64,000 bases of DNA, from assembly GCA_963813975.1 (NCBI GenBank), contig CAWFAP010000006.1, forward strand, positions 186,001-250,000. Direction: 5' to 3'. Under the pieces are notes generated by a model. It was not told the DNA's origin and made no database searches. It saw only the letters and a program-made list of their open reading frames with translations. The stretch is from RYN-230 sp963813975 (GTDB taxonomy: Bacteria; Actinomycetota; Actinomycetes; Streptosporangiales; Streptosporangiaceae). A program made the translations under genes and the position numbers. Numbering within the stretch: the first letter of the stretch is position 1; each line of letters starts with the position of its first letter. Of the stretch, positions 39,793 to 48,021 are shown in pieces.

Positions 39793-41139
39793 GTGGGCTC
39801 CTACGAGAAGATCTTCAAGGCGTACGACATCCGCGGGATCGTCCCCGACGAGCTCGACGAGCAGGTCGCCGAGTCGGTGGGGGGCGCGTTCGTCCGGCTC
39901 ACCGGTGCCCCCAGCCTGGTCACCGTGCACGACATGCGCACTTCGTCCCGGCCGCTGGCGGAGGCGTTCGCGCGGGGCGCGGCGGCCCAGGGGGCCGACG
40001 TGATCGAAGGCGGCCTGGGCTCGACCGACATGCTGTACTACGCGAGCGGCAGCCTCGGCATGCCCGGCGCGATGATCACGGCCAGCCACAACCCGGCCAA
40101 GTACAACGGGATCAAGCTATGCCGGGAAGGGGCCCGTCCGGTCGGTGCCGACACCGGCCTGACCGAGCTGCGCGACTCGGCGGCCCGGGGCCTGCCGGCG
40201 TCCCACGGCACCCCCGGCGTCATCGTCCAGCGGGACCTGCTCTCCGGGTACGCGGCCCACCTCAAGAAGCTGGTCGACCTGTCCGCCATCCGGCCGCTGA
40301 CGGTGGCCGTGGACGCGGGTAACGGGATGGCCGGGCACACCGTGCCCCAGGTCTTCGCGGGGCTGCCCCTCACCGTCGTGCCGCTCTACTTCGAGCTGGA
40401 CGGGACGTTCCCGAACCACGAGGCGAACCCGATCGAGCCTGCGAACCTGCGCGATCTGCAGCGCGCGGTGATCGATTCCGGGGCCGACATCGGCCTGGCC
40501 TTCGACGGGGACGCGGACCGCTGCTTCGTGGTGGACGAGCGGGGGCACATCGTGTCGCCCTCGGTGCTCACCGCGCTCATCGCGGTCCGGGAACTGGCCC
40601 GCGAGCCCGGCGCCGCCGTCATCCATAACCTGATCACCTCCCGCGCGGTACCCGAGATCATCACCGAGCACGGCGGCGCCCCGGTGCGTACCCGGGTCGG
40701 GCACTCGTTCATCAAGGCGCGGATGGCCGAGACCGGCGCGGTGTTCGGCGGGGAGCACTCCGGCCACTTTTACTTCCGTGACTTCTGGTACGCCGACTCG
40801 GGGATGCTCGCGGCGCTGCACGTGCTGGCCGCGCTGGGCGAGCAGTCGGCCCCCCTGTCCGAGATCCTGGCTGGTTACGGCCGGTACGTGGCCACCGGCG
40901 AGATCAACAGCGAGGTGGCGGACCAGGCCGCGGCGACCGGCCGGGTCCGCGCGGAATTCGCCAGCCGCCCGGGAGTCACCGCCGACGAGCTCGACGGGCT
41001 GACCATCACCGGCGACGGCTGGTGGTTCAACCTGCGCCCGTCCAACACCGAACCGTTGCTGCGGCTGAACCTGGAGGCGGGCGAAGAGGACACTATGCTC
41101 AGGCTGCGCGACGAGGTGCTCGGCATCGTGCGCGGTTAG
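39793..41139 (+). CDS. manB: Phosphomannomutase/phosphoglucomutase
   Basis: This 448-residue alpha-D-phosphohexomutase interconverts hexose 6- and 1-phosphates, feeding GDP-mannose synthesis. Motifs are YDIRGIVPDEL at the N-terminus, the phosphoserine loop TASHNPAKYNG (Ser98), the magnesium loop FDGDADRC near 240, GGEHSGHFYFRD for sugar binding, and the phosphate-binding RPSNTEPLLRL near the end. The start is GTG 39793 with GGGAGG upstream; upstream codons are non-conserved. It is followed by Trm112-like and SIS isomerase genes, as in the Rv3255c-Rv3257c region, which supports mannose metabolism. Confidence 0.94.
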   Translation: MGSYEKIFKAYDIRGIVPDELDEQVAESVGGAFVRLTGAPSLVTVHDMRTSSRPLAEAFARGAAAQGADVIEGGLGSTDMLYYASGSLGMPGAMITASHNPAKYNGIKLCREGARPVGADTGLTELRDSAARGLPASHGTPGVIVQRDLLSGYAAHLKKLVDLSAIRPLTVAVDAGNGMAGHTVPQVFAGLPLTVVPLYFELDGTFPNHEANPIEPANLRDLQRAVIDSGADIGLAFDGDADRCFVVDERGHIVSPSVLTALIAVRELAREPGAAVIHNLITSRAVPEIITEHGGAPVRTRVGHSFIKARMAETGAVFGGEHSGHFYFRDFWYADSGMLAALHVLAALGEQSAPLSEILAGYGRYVATGEINSEVADQAAATGRVRAEFASRPGVTADELDGLTITGDGWWFNLRPSNTEPLLRLNLEAGEEDTMLRLRDEVLGIVRG

Positions 41140-41228
41140 CCCCGGGTCACCGGGCCGCTCACCGCGCCGCGGCGGGCGCCAGCCGGAGCGCCCGAGCGTC
41201 CGTGAGACTCACGCCGTCTGGAGAACTA

Positions 41229-41414
41229 GTGAAGATCGACGACTGGCTGCTGGACATCCTCGCCTGCCCGAAGTGCCACGCGCCGCTGCGCGTGGACGAG
41301 GAGGCCAGCGAGCTGGTGTGCACCGGCGCGGATTGCGGCCTGGCCTACCCCGTGCGCGACGACATCCCGGTGCTGCTGGTGGACGAGGCGCGGCAGCCGG
41401 GATCGCAACCGTGA
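41229..41414 (+). CDS. Trm112/UPF0434-like zinc-ribbon protein
   Basis: A 61-residue protein with Cys13 and Cys16 (ACPKCHAPL) and Cys31 and Cys36 (VCTGADCGLAYPV), ending IPVLLVDEAR. This is the compact zinc-ribbon fold of Trm112, which in other organisms activates methyltransferases. The start is GTG 41229 with TGGAG seven bases before. The stop overlaps the SIS isomerase start as GTGA. In Actinobacteria it is often placed between manB and the isomerase, but the partner here is unknown. Confidence 0.88.
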   Translation: MKIDDWLLDILACPKCHAPLRVDEEASELVCTGADCGLAYPVRDDIPVLLVDEARQPGSQP

Positions 41415-42541
41415 CCCTGGCGGCCCAAGAACGCCTGGACGAGCCGGCGCTGGTGGAGGCCGCCGATCCGGGTGGCGTGCTCCGCCAGGCGGCGTCGGCC
41501 GCGGCCCAGGTGCGGACCTCCGCGCGGGTCACGGCCGAGACCGATCTGGGCGTTTTGACCTCGGCGGGCCGCCCGCGGTCGATCGTGGTGACGGGCATGG
41601 GTGGCTCGGGGGTGGCCGGTGAGGTGCTCGCCGCGGTCTGCGGCCCCGGCTCCGCCTCGCCGGTGATCGCGCAGCACGACTACCGGCTGCCGGGCTGGGT
41701 CGGCGCCGCCGACCTGGTCATCGCGGTGTCCTGCTCGGGCACTACGGAGGAAACCCTGTCGGCCGCGGAGGAGGCGGTGCGCCGCGGCTGCCCGCTGCTC
41801 GGGGTGGGCGGGGCCGGGTCACCGCTGGCCCGGATCGCCGAGCAGGCCCGGGCCCCGTTCGTCCCGGTCCAGCCCGCCGGCATGCCGCGGTTCACGCTGT
41901 GGGGCCTGGCCGTGCCCCTGATGGTGGTCGCGGACCGGCTCGGGATAGCGGACATCCCGGGGGACACCCTCGAGACCGCGGCCGCCGACCTGGAGCGGGT
42001 CTCCCACCTCTGCCGCCCGGATAGTGAATCGTTCCTCAACCCGGCCAAGACGCTGGCCCTGGAGCTGGACGGCACGCTGCCGATGATCTGGGGCAGCTCG
42101 CCGCTGACCGGGGTGGCGGCCACCCGGTTCGCCTGCCAGCTGAACGAGAACGCCAAGTACCCGGCGATCCCGGGGGTGCTGCCGGAGGCCAACCACAACC
42201 AGGTGGTGGTGTTCGACGGCCCGTTCGCGCCGTGGGCGGGCACCGGCCCGCAGGTGCTGGGCGACGAGGACCCCCGCCCGGCCGTGCCGCTGCGGCTGGT
42301 CCTGCTGCGGGACAGCCAGGAGCATCCCCAGGTGACCCGCAGGCGCGAGGTGTCCGCCGCACTCGCGGAGCAGCACGGGATCGGGGTCAGCGAGCTCGCC
42401 GCGGATGGCGAGACGGCGCTGCAGCGGCTGGCCGGCCTGCTCCAGCTCATCGACTACGCCAGCGTCTACCTGGGCATCGCGATCGGCGTCGACCCGGGGC
42501 CGGTCGGCGTGATCAGCGACCTGAAGGAACGGATCGCCTAG
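41411..42541 (+). CDS. SIS-domain sugar isomerase (bifunctional phosphoglucose/phosphomannose isomerase-like)
   Basis: This 376-residue protein has tandem SIS folds. The first carries VVTGMGGSGVAGEVLAAV and the phosphosugar-binding SCSGTTEETLSAAEEA, then LGVGGAGSPLARIAEQA. The second contains WGSSPLTGVAATRFACQLNENAK and LPEANHNQVVVF, where the Glu and His resemble the catalytic residues of PGI/PMI enzymes. It probably interconverts fructose-6-phosphate with glucose- or mannose-6-phosphate and feeds the upstream phosphomannomutase. The start GTG 41411 overlaps the Trm112-like stop. Confidence 0.88.
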   Translation: MTLAAQERLDEPALVEAADPGGVLRQAASAAAQVRTSARVTAETDLGVLTSAGRPRSIVVTGMGGSGVAGEVLAAVCGPGSASPVIAQHDYRLPGWVGAADLVIAVSCSGTTEETLSAAEEAVRRGCPLLGVGGAGSPLARIAEQARAPFVPVQPAGMPRFTLWGLAVPLMVVADRLGIADIPGDTLETAAADLERVSHLCRPDSESFLNPAKTLALELDGTLPMIWGSSPLTGVAATRFACQLNENAKYPAIPGVLPEANHNQVVVFDGPFAPWAGTGPQVLGDEDPRPAVPLRLVLLRDSQEHPQVTRRREVSAALAEQHGIGVSELAADGETALQRLAGLLQLIDYASVYLGIAIGVDPGPVGVISDLKERIA

Positions 42542-42588
42542 GTGTTTGACCCACAGTTGTTTGGACGCACAGTTGCCTGACGCACCGC

Positions 42589-43590
42589 ATGCCTGAGAAA
42601 CACGCAGAAGAACCCCACTCCGGAGGACTGCGCGCGGTGCTGGCCGCGCTGGGCGCGAACCTGGGGATCGCGGTCACCAAGCTCGTCGCGTTCGCGTTCA
42701 CCGGGTCGGCGTCCATGCTCGCCGAGTCGGTGCACTCCCTGGCGGACAGCGGGAACCAGGCCCTGCTGCTGCTCGGCCGCAGCCGGGCCCGGCAGGAGCA
42801 GACCGAGGAGCACCCGTTCGGGTTCGGCCGGGAACGGTACTTCTACGCATTCGTCGTGGCCGTGGTGCTGTTCACGGTGGGCGCGGTGTTCTCGCTGTAC
42901 GAGGGCGTCCACAAGATCATGAGCCCGGAGCACGTCCGCTCGCCGGTGGTGGCGTTCGTGGTCCTGGGCATCGCGATGGTCCTGGAGAGCTTCTCACTGC
43001 GCACCGCGGTGCACGAGACCAACCTGGTCCGCGGCCGGAACGGCTGGACCGCGTTCATCCGCCGGGCCAAGGCCCCGGAACTGCCCGCCATCCTGCTGGA
43101 GGACCTGGCCGCCCTGACGGGGCTGGTCTTCGCCACCGCCGGGGTGGCGCTGTCGGTCATCACCGGCAATGGGGCCTGGGACGGCGCGGGCTCACTGGCC
43201 ATCGGCGTGCTGCTCGGCTGCGTCGCCGCGGTGCTGGCCGTCGAGATGAAGAGCCTGCTGATCGGGGAGTCGGCCAGCCCGGAACTTGAGCGGGCCATCG
43301 TCACGGCCCTCGAATCCGGCCCGGAGGTTCAGCGGGTGATCCACCTGCGGACCCTGCACATGGGCCCGGAGAGCCTGCTCGTCGCGGCCAAGATCGCGAT
43401 CAGCGGGGCGGACAGCGCGGCGCTGGTGGCCGCCGGGATCGACGCGGCCGAGCGGCGGGTCCGCAGCGCGGTGCCGATCGCCGAGATGATCTACCTGGAG
43501 CCGGATATCTACCGGCCGGGCATGGCCGATGCCACCGACCCGGCCATCCGTGCGGTCCGGCGGCCGCGCCGGCCCGGCGGCTTGCCCTGA
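42589..43590 (+). CDS. Cation diffusion facilitator transporter
   Basis: This 333-residue CDF-family protein exports divalent metal ions such as Zn2+ in exchange for protons. Six transmembrane helices occupy about 15-220. The metal-site motif in helix II reads MLAESVHSLADSGNQ, and helix V has LLEDLAALTGLV with the paired acidic residue. Helix IV-V loops are longer than usual (TNLVRGRNGWTAFIRRAKAPEL). A cytosolic C-terminal domain (about 235-320) contains VIHLRTLHMGPESLLVAAKI. Its TGA meets the stop of the convergent MerR gene with no base between. Metal specificity cannot be read from sequence. Confidence 0.9.
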   Translation: MPEKHAEEPHSGGLRAVLAALGANLGIAVTKLVAFAFTGSASMLAESVHSLADSGNQALLLLGRSRARQEQTEEHPFGFGRERYFYAFVVAVVLFTVGAVFSLYEGVHKIMSPEHVRSPVVAFVVLGIAMVLESFSLRTAVHETNLVRGRNGWTAFIRRAKAPELPAILLEDLAALTGLVFATAGVALSVITGNGAWDGAGSLAIGVLLGCVAAVLAVEMKSLLIGESASPELERAIVTALESGPEVQRVIHLRTLHMGPESLLVAAKIAISGADSAALVAAGIDAAERRVRSAVPIAEMIYLEPDIYRPGMADATDPAIRAVRRPRRPGGLP

Positions 43591-43962
43591 TCAGCGCCGG
43601 GTACCGGCAACCGCCGGCGTACCTGGCCGCCGGCCCATGCTGAGCAGCCGCAGCGCGCGCTCCTTCTCGAACTCCAGCGCGCTGCCCGGCGGCGGGACCC
43701 GCCCGATCCGGCGGCCCAGCTCGGCGACCTGGGCCCGGACCGCGGGCTCGGCCAGCACGCGCAGGCCGAAGGCCAGCTCGGCCGGGCTGATGTCCAGCCG
43801 CCGTTCCAGCTCCAGGGCTAGCGCCACCGCGGCCAGGTCCTGATCGCGGAACTGGCGGTGACCCGGGCTGTGCCCGACCGGCGGCAGCAGGCCAAGCGCC
43901 TCCCGGTAACGGAGCATCCGGGGGGATGTGCCGAGCCGCCGGGCGGCTTCCGTGATCCGCAT
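43591..43962 (-). CDS. MerR-family transcriptional regulator
   Basis: This 123-residue protein has the winged helix at residues 1-70: MRITEAARRLGTSPRMLRYREALGLLPP then GHRQFRDQDLAAV. A short dimerisation helix follows (VRAQVAELGRRIG). No cysteine metal ligands are seen, so it is not a classical metal sensor despite the neighbouring CDF gene. It is divergent from ahcY with 114 bases between; a perfect TTGACA on the minus strand (43985-43990) lies 22 bases upstream of its ATG. It may control ahcY, itself or both. Confidence 0.85.
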   Translation of the reverse strand: MRITEAARRLGTSPRMLRYREALGLLPPVGHSPGHRQFRDQDLAAVALALELERRLDISPAELAFGLRVLAEPAVRAQVAELGRRIGRVPPPGSALEFEKERALRLLSMGRRPGTPAVAGTRR

Positions 43963-44033
43963 AGACCTAAATCTAACATTCTTTTGTCAAGAAACCTGCC
44001 TGAGGGCTGCGCCCGGGCCGTCGCGTGCCATAC

Positions 44034-44050
44034 GGTCGGGAGAGCCGACC
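44034..44050 (+). promoter_or_regulatory. Candidate ahcY -10 and leader hairpin
   Basis: TACGGT (44031-44036) is a possible -10. GGTCGG (44034-44039) and CCGACC (44045-44050) form a 6-bp stem with loop GAGAG, 26 bases before the ahcY ATG. The known SAH riboswitch consensus is not recognisable here. Confidence 0.25.
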
Positions 44051-44076
44051 TATTCGTGACCCTGCTGAGGAGTGTC

Positions 44077-45522
44077 ATGCCTGCCGAATCCGTCCCGTTC
44101 AAGGTGGCCGATCTGTCGCTTGCCGACTTCGGGCGCAAGGAGATCAGGCTCGCCGAGCACGAAATGCCGGGGCTGATGGCGGTCCGGGAGGAGTACGCCG
44201 ACGCCCAGCCGCTGCGCGCGGCGCGGATCACGGGGTCACTGCACATGACCATCCAGACCGCTGTCCTGATCGAGACCCTCGCTGCGCTCGGCGCGCAGGT
44301 CCGGTGGGCCAGCTGCAACATCTTCTCCACCCAGGACCATGCCGCGGCAGCGGTGGCGGTGGGGCCGGAAGGGACCCCGGAGGATCCCCAGGGCATCCCG
44401 GTGTTCGCCTGGAAGGGCGAGACGCTGGAGGAGTACTGGTGGTGCACGGACCAGGCGCTGACCTGGGCGGCCCACGACGGGCCGAACATGATCCTCGACG
44501 ACGGCGGCGACGCCACCATGCTGGTGCACAAGGGCGCCGAGTACGAGGGTGCGGGGGCCGTCCCGTCCACGGCCGAGGACGACAGCGACGAGTGGAAGGT
44601 CGTGCTCGACCTGCTCCGCCGGTCCCTGGAGACCACCAAGGACCGCTGGACGCTGATGGCCGAGGGCATCCGCGGGGTGACCGAGGAGACCACGACCGGC
44701 GTGCACCGGCTGTACGAGATGGCCCGCTCCGGCACCCTCGCGTTCCCGGCCATCAACGTGAACGACTCGGTGACCAAGTCCAAGTTCGACAACATCTACG
44801 GCTGCCGCCACTCGCTGATCGACGGCATCAAGCGCGCCACCGACGTGCTCATCGGCGGCAAGGTCACGGTGGTCTGCGGCTACGGTGACGTGGGCAAGGG
44901 CTGCGCTCAGTCGCTGCGCGGGCAGGGCGCCCGGGTCATCGTCACCGAGGTCGACCCGATCTGCGCCCTGCAGGCGGCCATGGACGGCTTCCAGGTAGCC
45001 AGGCTGGATGACGTGGTTACCACCGCGGACATCTTCGTCACCGCCACCGGCAACCGGGACGTCATCACCGCCGAGCAGATGCGCCTGATGAAGCACCAGG
45101 CGATCGTGGGGAACATCGGCCACTTCGACAACGAGATCGACATGACCGGGCTGGCCCGGATCCCCGGCATCCGCAGGATGATCATCAAGCCCCAGGTGGA
45201 CGAGTGGCAGTTCAGCGATGGCCACGCCATCATCATCCTGTCCGAGGGCCGGCTGCTGAACCTGGGCAACGCGACCGGGCACCCCAGCTTCGTGATGTCC
45301 AACTCCTTCACCAACCAGGTCATTGCCCAGATCGAGCTGTTCACGAAGGCGGATCAGTACCCCGTCGGCGTGCACACGCTGCCCAAGCACCTGGACGAGA
45401 AGGTGGCCCGGCTGCACCTGGACGCGCTGGGCGTCCGGCTCACCGAGCTGACCAAGGCGCAGGCCAGCTACATCGGCGTGCCGGTGGAGGGCCCGTACAA
45501 GTCCGACCATTACCGCTACTGA
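44077..45522 (+). CDS. ahcY: S-adenosylhomocysteine hydrolase (canonical bacterial type)
   Basis: This 481-residue NAD-dependent enzyme splits S-adenosylhomocysteine to adenosine and homocysteine. Catalytic-site segments are HMTIQTAVLIETL, DDGGDATMLVH, EETTTGVHRLY, NVNDSVTKSKFDN (Lys and Asp of the active site) and NIGHFDNEIDM. The NAD-binding GYGDVGKGCAQSL is intact. The bacterial insert around 130-170 and the C-terminal tail KSDHYRY, which reaches into the neighbouring subunit's NAD site, are both present. The start is ATG 44077 with GAGGAG just upstream. It is followed 16 bases later by a diverged second SAHase-family gene. Confidence 0.97.
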   Translation: MPAESVPFKVADLSLADFGRKEIRLAEHEMPGLMAVREEYADAQPLRAARITGSLHMTIQTAVLIETLAALGAQVRWASCNIFSTQDHAAAAVAVGPEGTPEDPQGIPVFAWKGETLEEYWWCTDQALTWAAHDGPNMILDDGGDATMLVHKGAEYEGAGAVPSTAEDDSDEWKVVLDLLRRSLETTKDRWTLMAEGIRGVTEETTTGVHRLYEMARSGTLAFPAINVNDSVTKSKFDNIYGCRHSLIDGIKRATDVLIGGKVTVVCGYGDVGKGCAQSLRGQGARVIVTEVDPICALQAAMDGFQVARLDDVVTTADIFVTATGNRDVITAEQMRLMKHQAIVGNIGHFDNEIDMTGLARIPGIRRMIIKPQVDEWQFSDGHAIIILSEGRLLNLGNATGHPSFVMSNSFTNQVIAQIELFTKADQYPVGVHTLPKHLDEKVARLHLDALGVRLTELTKAQASYIGVPVEGPYKSDHYRY

Positions 45523-45538
45523 GCCGATCACCAACCCG

Positions 45539-46816
45539 ATGAGCGAGCGGCCGCCCGGCGTCCCGTCCGATATCGCGGACGCCGGGCTGGCCAGCGCGGG
45601 CCTGGCCAGGATCGGCTGGGCTCAGCGGTCCATGCCCGTGCTGACCGGCATCGGCCAGGTCTTCGTTGCGGACAAACCGCTGGCCGGCCGCACGATCGCG
45701 GCGTGCCTGCACGTGACCGCGGAAACGGCGGTGCTGGTCCAGACCCTCCGGGCCGGTGGCGCCGAGGTCTACCTGGCCGCCTCGAATCCGCTGTCCACCC
45801 AGGACGACATCGCGGCCGCGCTGGACGCCTGCGGCGCGGCCGTGGTGTTCGCCCGGGCCGGTGCCGACCGGGGGACCTACGAGGAGCACATCCACCGGGC
45901 CCTGGACGCCGGGCCGGACCTGGTCGTGGACGATGGCGGCGACCTGATGGAGGCGCTGCACGCGGAGCGGCCCGACCTGCTCGGCAAGGTGATGGGCGGG
46001 TGCGAGTCCACCACGGCAGGGGTGATCCGGCTGCGCCGGATGGCCAGCGAGGGCACCCTCGCGTTCCCCGCGGTCGCGGCGGACGCCACCGGCACCCGGC
46101 TGATGCTGGACAGCACGTACGGCACCGGGCAGTCCACCATCGACGGGATCCTCCGGGCCACCAACATCATGCTGGCGGGCCGGACCGTGGTGGTGGCCGG
46201 GTACGGCTGGTGCGGCCGGGGCATCGCGCAGCGGGCCCGGGGTCTGGGCGCGCAGGTCATCGTGACCGAGGTCGATCCGGTCCGCGCCCTCGACGCGCTG
46301 ATGCAGGGCTACCGGGTGCTGCCGATGGCGGACGCCGCGCCGCTCGGCGAGGTGTTCATCACCGCCACCGGCTCCCGGGACGTGATCACCGCGCCGCACC
46401 TGGCCGCGATGCGGGACGGCGCGATCCTGGCCAACGCCGGCCACTTCGATGTCGAAGTGGACGTGCGGGCACTGATGGCACTGGCCGTCAGCGTGGAGCG
46501 CGGGGTGCGGCCGCACACCGACGAGTACGTACTCGCGGACGGGCGGCGCCTGCTGCTGCTGGCCGAGGGCCGGATCGTCAACCTGGTCGCCGCGGAGGGC
46601 AACCCGGCCATGGTCATGGATGTGTCGTTCGCCGGGCAGGCGCTGGTGCTGGCCTGGCTGGCCCGCGAGCACGGTTCGCTGCTGCCCGGCGTGCACCGCG
46701 TGCCGGTAGCCATCGACGACGAGATCGCCCGGCTGGCGCTGGGCGCGACCGGCGCGGCCATCGACGAGCTGACCCCGGCCCAGCAGGAGTACCTCGACTC
46801 CTGGCAGCAGCCCTAG
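45539..46816 (+). CDS. Archaeal-type SAHase paralogue with altered active-site residues
   Basis: The product has 425 residues. It lacks the bacterial insert and the HYRY tail, ending TPAQQEYLDSWQ, like archaeal and Thermotoga SAHases. NAD site GYGWCGRGIAQRA and YGTGQSTIDGILRATN are kept, as are HVTAETAVL, DDGGDLM, ESTTAGVIRL and NAGHFDVEVDV. Aligned to the canonical copy, the active-site Lys of VTKSKFDN is Arg (GTRLMLDS), the nearby Asn is Asp, and the adenine-contact His of ATGHPSFVM is Asn (AEGNPAMVM). A different substrate, such as S-inosylhomocysteine, or a regulatory role is possible. No ribosome site is obvious; it is probably co-transcribed with ahcY. Confidence 0.88.
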   Translation: MSERPPGVPSDIADAGLASAGLARIGWAQRSMPVLTGIGQVFVADKPLAGRTIAACLHVTAETAVLVQTLRAGGAEVYLAASNPLSTQDDIAAALDACGAAVVFARAGADRGTYEEHIHRALDAGPDLVVDDGGDLMEALHAERPDLLGKVMGGCESTTAGVIRLRRMASEGTLAFPAVAADATGTRLMLDSTYGTGQSTIDGILRATNIMLAGRTVVVAGYGWCGRGIAQRARGLGAQVIVTEVDPVRALDALMQGYRVLPMADAAPLGEVFITATGSRDVITAPHLAAMRDGAILANAGHFDVEVDVRALMALAVSVERGVRPHTDEYVLADGRRLLLLAEGRIVNLVAAEGNPAMVMDVSFAGQALVLAWLAREHGSLLPGVHRVPVAIDDEIARLALGATGAAIDELTPAQQEYLDSWQQP

Positions 46817-46871
46817 GCGCCGACGATCGCTGGACGCCCTCAGCGTCGTCCCTCATCAGTCACACCCCTCT

Positions 46872-46890
46872 CGCCGGCAGCTTTCCGGCG
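46872..46890. terminator. Stem-loop after the second SAHase gene
   Basis: CGCCGG and CCGGCG flank the loop CAGCTTT, 55 bases after the SAHase-like stop and about 105 bases before the convergent RDD gene stop. A candidate terminator for the ahcY transcript. Confidence 0.4.
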
Positions 46891-46994
46891 GCAGGTTGGC
46901 GACTTTTCACGTCCGACGTTCGCCTCAACCGGGCAAATCGGACGCTAGCGCGCACCGCGGGCGTGAAACGTCGGCTTGTAGACCGGATTCCGCG

Positions 46995-47987
46995 TCACCG
47001 GGGAGGCAGGAAGCCCCCTGGGCGGGGAGCGGGGGCCCCGGGGCCGGGAACCGGGGCGGGCGGGGTATCGGGGGCGGGCGGCCCCGGCGTGTCCGGGGTG
47101 GCCGCGGCGGGTGCGCCTGGGGCAGCATCGGCGGGTGCGCCCGGGGCTGCATCGGCGGGTGCGGGCTGGGAACCTGGGGCGGCGGTGCCCGGGCCGGGGG
47201 CGGGGCCGGCCGCCGCGGGCGGGGCGGCCTGGGAAGCCATCCGGGCGTGCGCGCGGTCCCGGCGCTCGGCGAGGACCGCGGACAGGTAGTCGGGCGGGCT
47301 GGTGCCGGGCGGCGGGGGCGGCGTCACCTGCGCTCCCACCGCGGCCGCGATCCGCCGGCCGAACTCCTCCCGGGTCGCCGGGGTGAAGTCGTAGTACCGG
47401 CTCAGGTACTGGCGGGCCGTCTCCACTGTGGCGTCGGCCAGCCCGGACAGCTCGGCCGTGGCCGCCCAGGCGGCCAGGGCCGGGGGCAGGGCCGACATCG
47501 GGGCCGTCGTGCCGCGCCGGCCCGGCAGCCGCTCGGTGATGACGAACGTGCCGGCGAAGATGTCGCCGAGGCGCTTGCTGCCCGACGACAGCAGTGAGGT
47601 GACCAGCGCGAGGAAGCCCAGCGTCAGCCAGATCTCCAGCACCCCGAGCAGGGCCCGCATCAGCGCCTGGCGGAACCGCTCCGGACCCCCGTCGTCACTC
47701 ACCACGCGTAGCCCCAGGGCCAGCTTGCCCAGCGACCGGCCCCGGCTCAGCGTCTCGAAGAGGGTCGGGTAGCCCACGATGATCGCCATGGTCACGACCA
47801 GGGAGATGGCCGCGACCGCCGCCGCGTCGAGTCCGCCTCCCGCCCCGGCGGCCAGCGCCACGCCGCCCAGCCCGAACAGCAGCACGAGCTGGATCACCAC
47901 GTCGATGATCAGGGCCAGCGTGCGGCTCGGGAAGCGCGCGAAGGGCACGTCGATGACGACGGCCTCGCCGGTGATCACTTCGGCCAC
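46995..47987 (-). CDS. RDD-family membrane protein
   Basis: The product has 330 residues. The RDD domain (about 5-155) has VDVPFARFPSRTLALIIDVVIQ with the conserved Arg and Asp, a second helix block with GYPTLFETLSRGRSLGKLALGLRVV, and a third hydrophobic region LLGVLEIWLTLGFLALVTSLL. A soluble part follows (ATREEFGRRIAAAVGAQV), then an Ala/Pro/Gly-rich tail of about 80 residues with repeats such as GAPADAAPGAP. The start is GTG 47987. It is divergent from spoIIM with 34 bases between, as in the Rv3694c-Rv3695 pair. Transport or stress roles are suggested for the family, but function here is unknown. Confidence 0.87.
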   Translation of the reverse strand: MAEVITGEAVVIDVPFARFPSRTLALIIDVVIQLVLLFGLGGVALAAGAGGGLDAAAVAAISLVVTMAIIVGYPTLFETLSRGRSLGKLALGLRVVSDDGGPERFRQALMRALLGVLEIWLTLGFLALVTSLLSSGSKRLGDIFAGTFVITERLPGRRGTTAPMSALPPALAAWAATAELSGLADATVETARQYLSRYYDFTPATREEFGRRIAAAVGAQVTPPPPPGTSPPDYLSAVLAERRDRAHARMASQAAPPAAAGPAPGPGTAAPGSQPAPADAAPGAPADAAPGAPAAATPDTPGPPAPDTPPAPVPGPGAPAPRPGGFLPPR

Positions 47988-48008
47988 GCGGGTTCCCCAG
48001 TCTGTCAG

Positions 48009-48014
48009 TAGGCT
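48009..48014 (+). promoter_or_regulatory. Probable -10 of leaderless spoIIM
   Basis: TAGGCT is followed by seven bases and the GTG at 48022, with no Shine-Dalgarno sequence. The gap to the divergent RDD gene is only 34 bases, so both promoters overlap. Confidence 0.45.
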
Positions 48015-48021
48015 GCCTGGA

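Noticed and set aside
43963..44076. SAH riboswitch upstream of ahcY
   Set aside because: The conserved GAGG..GCGCUGC core and its downstream partner are not recognisable; only a small hairpin is present.
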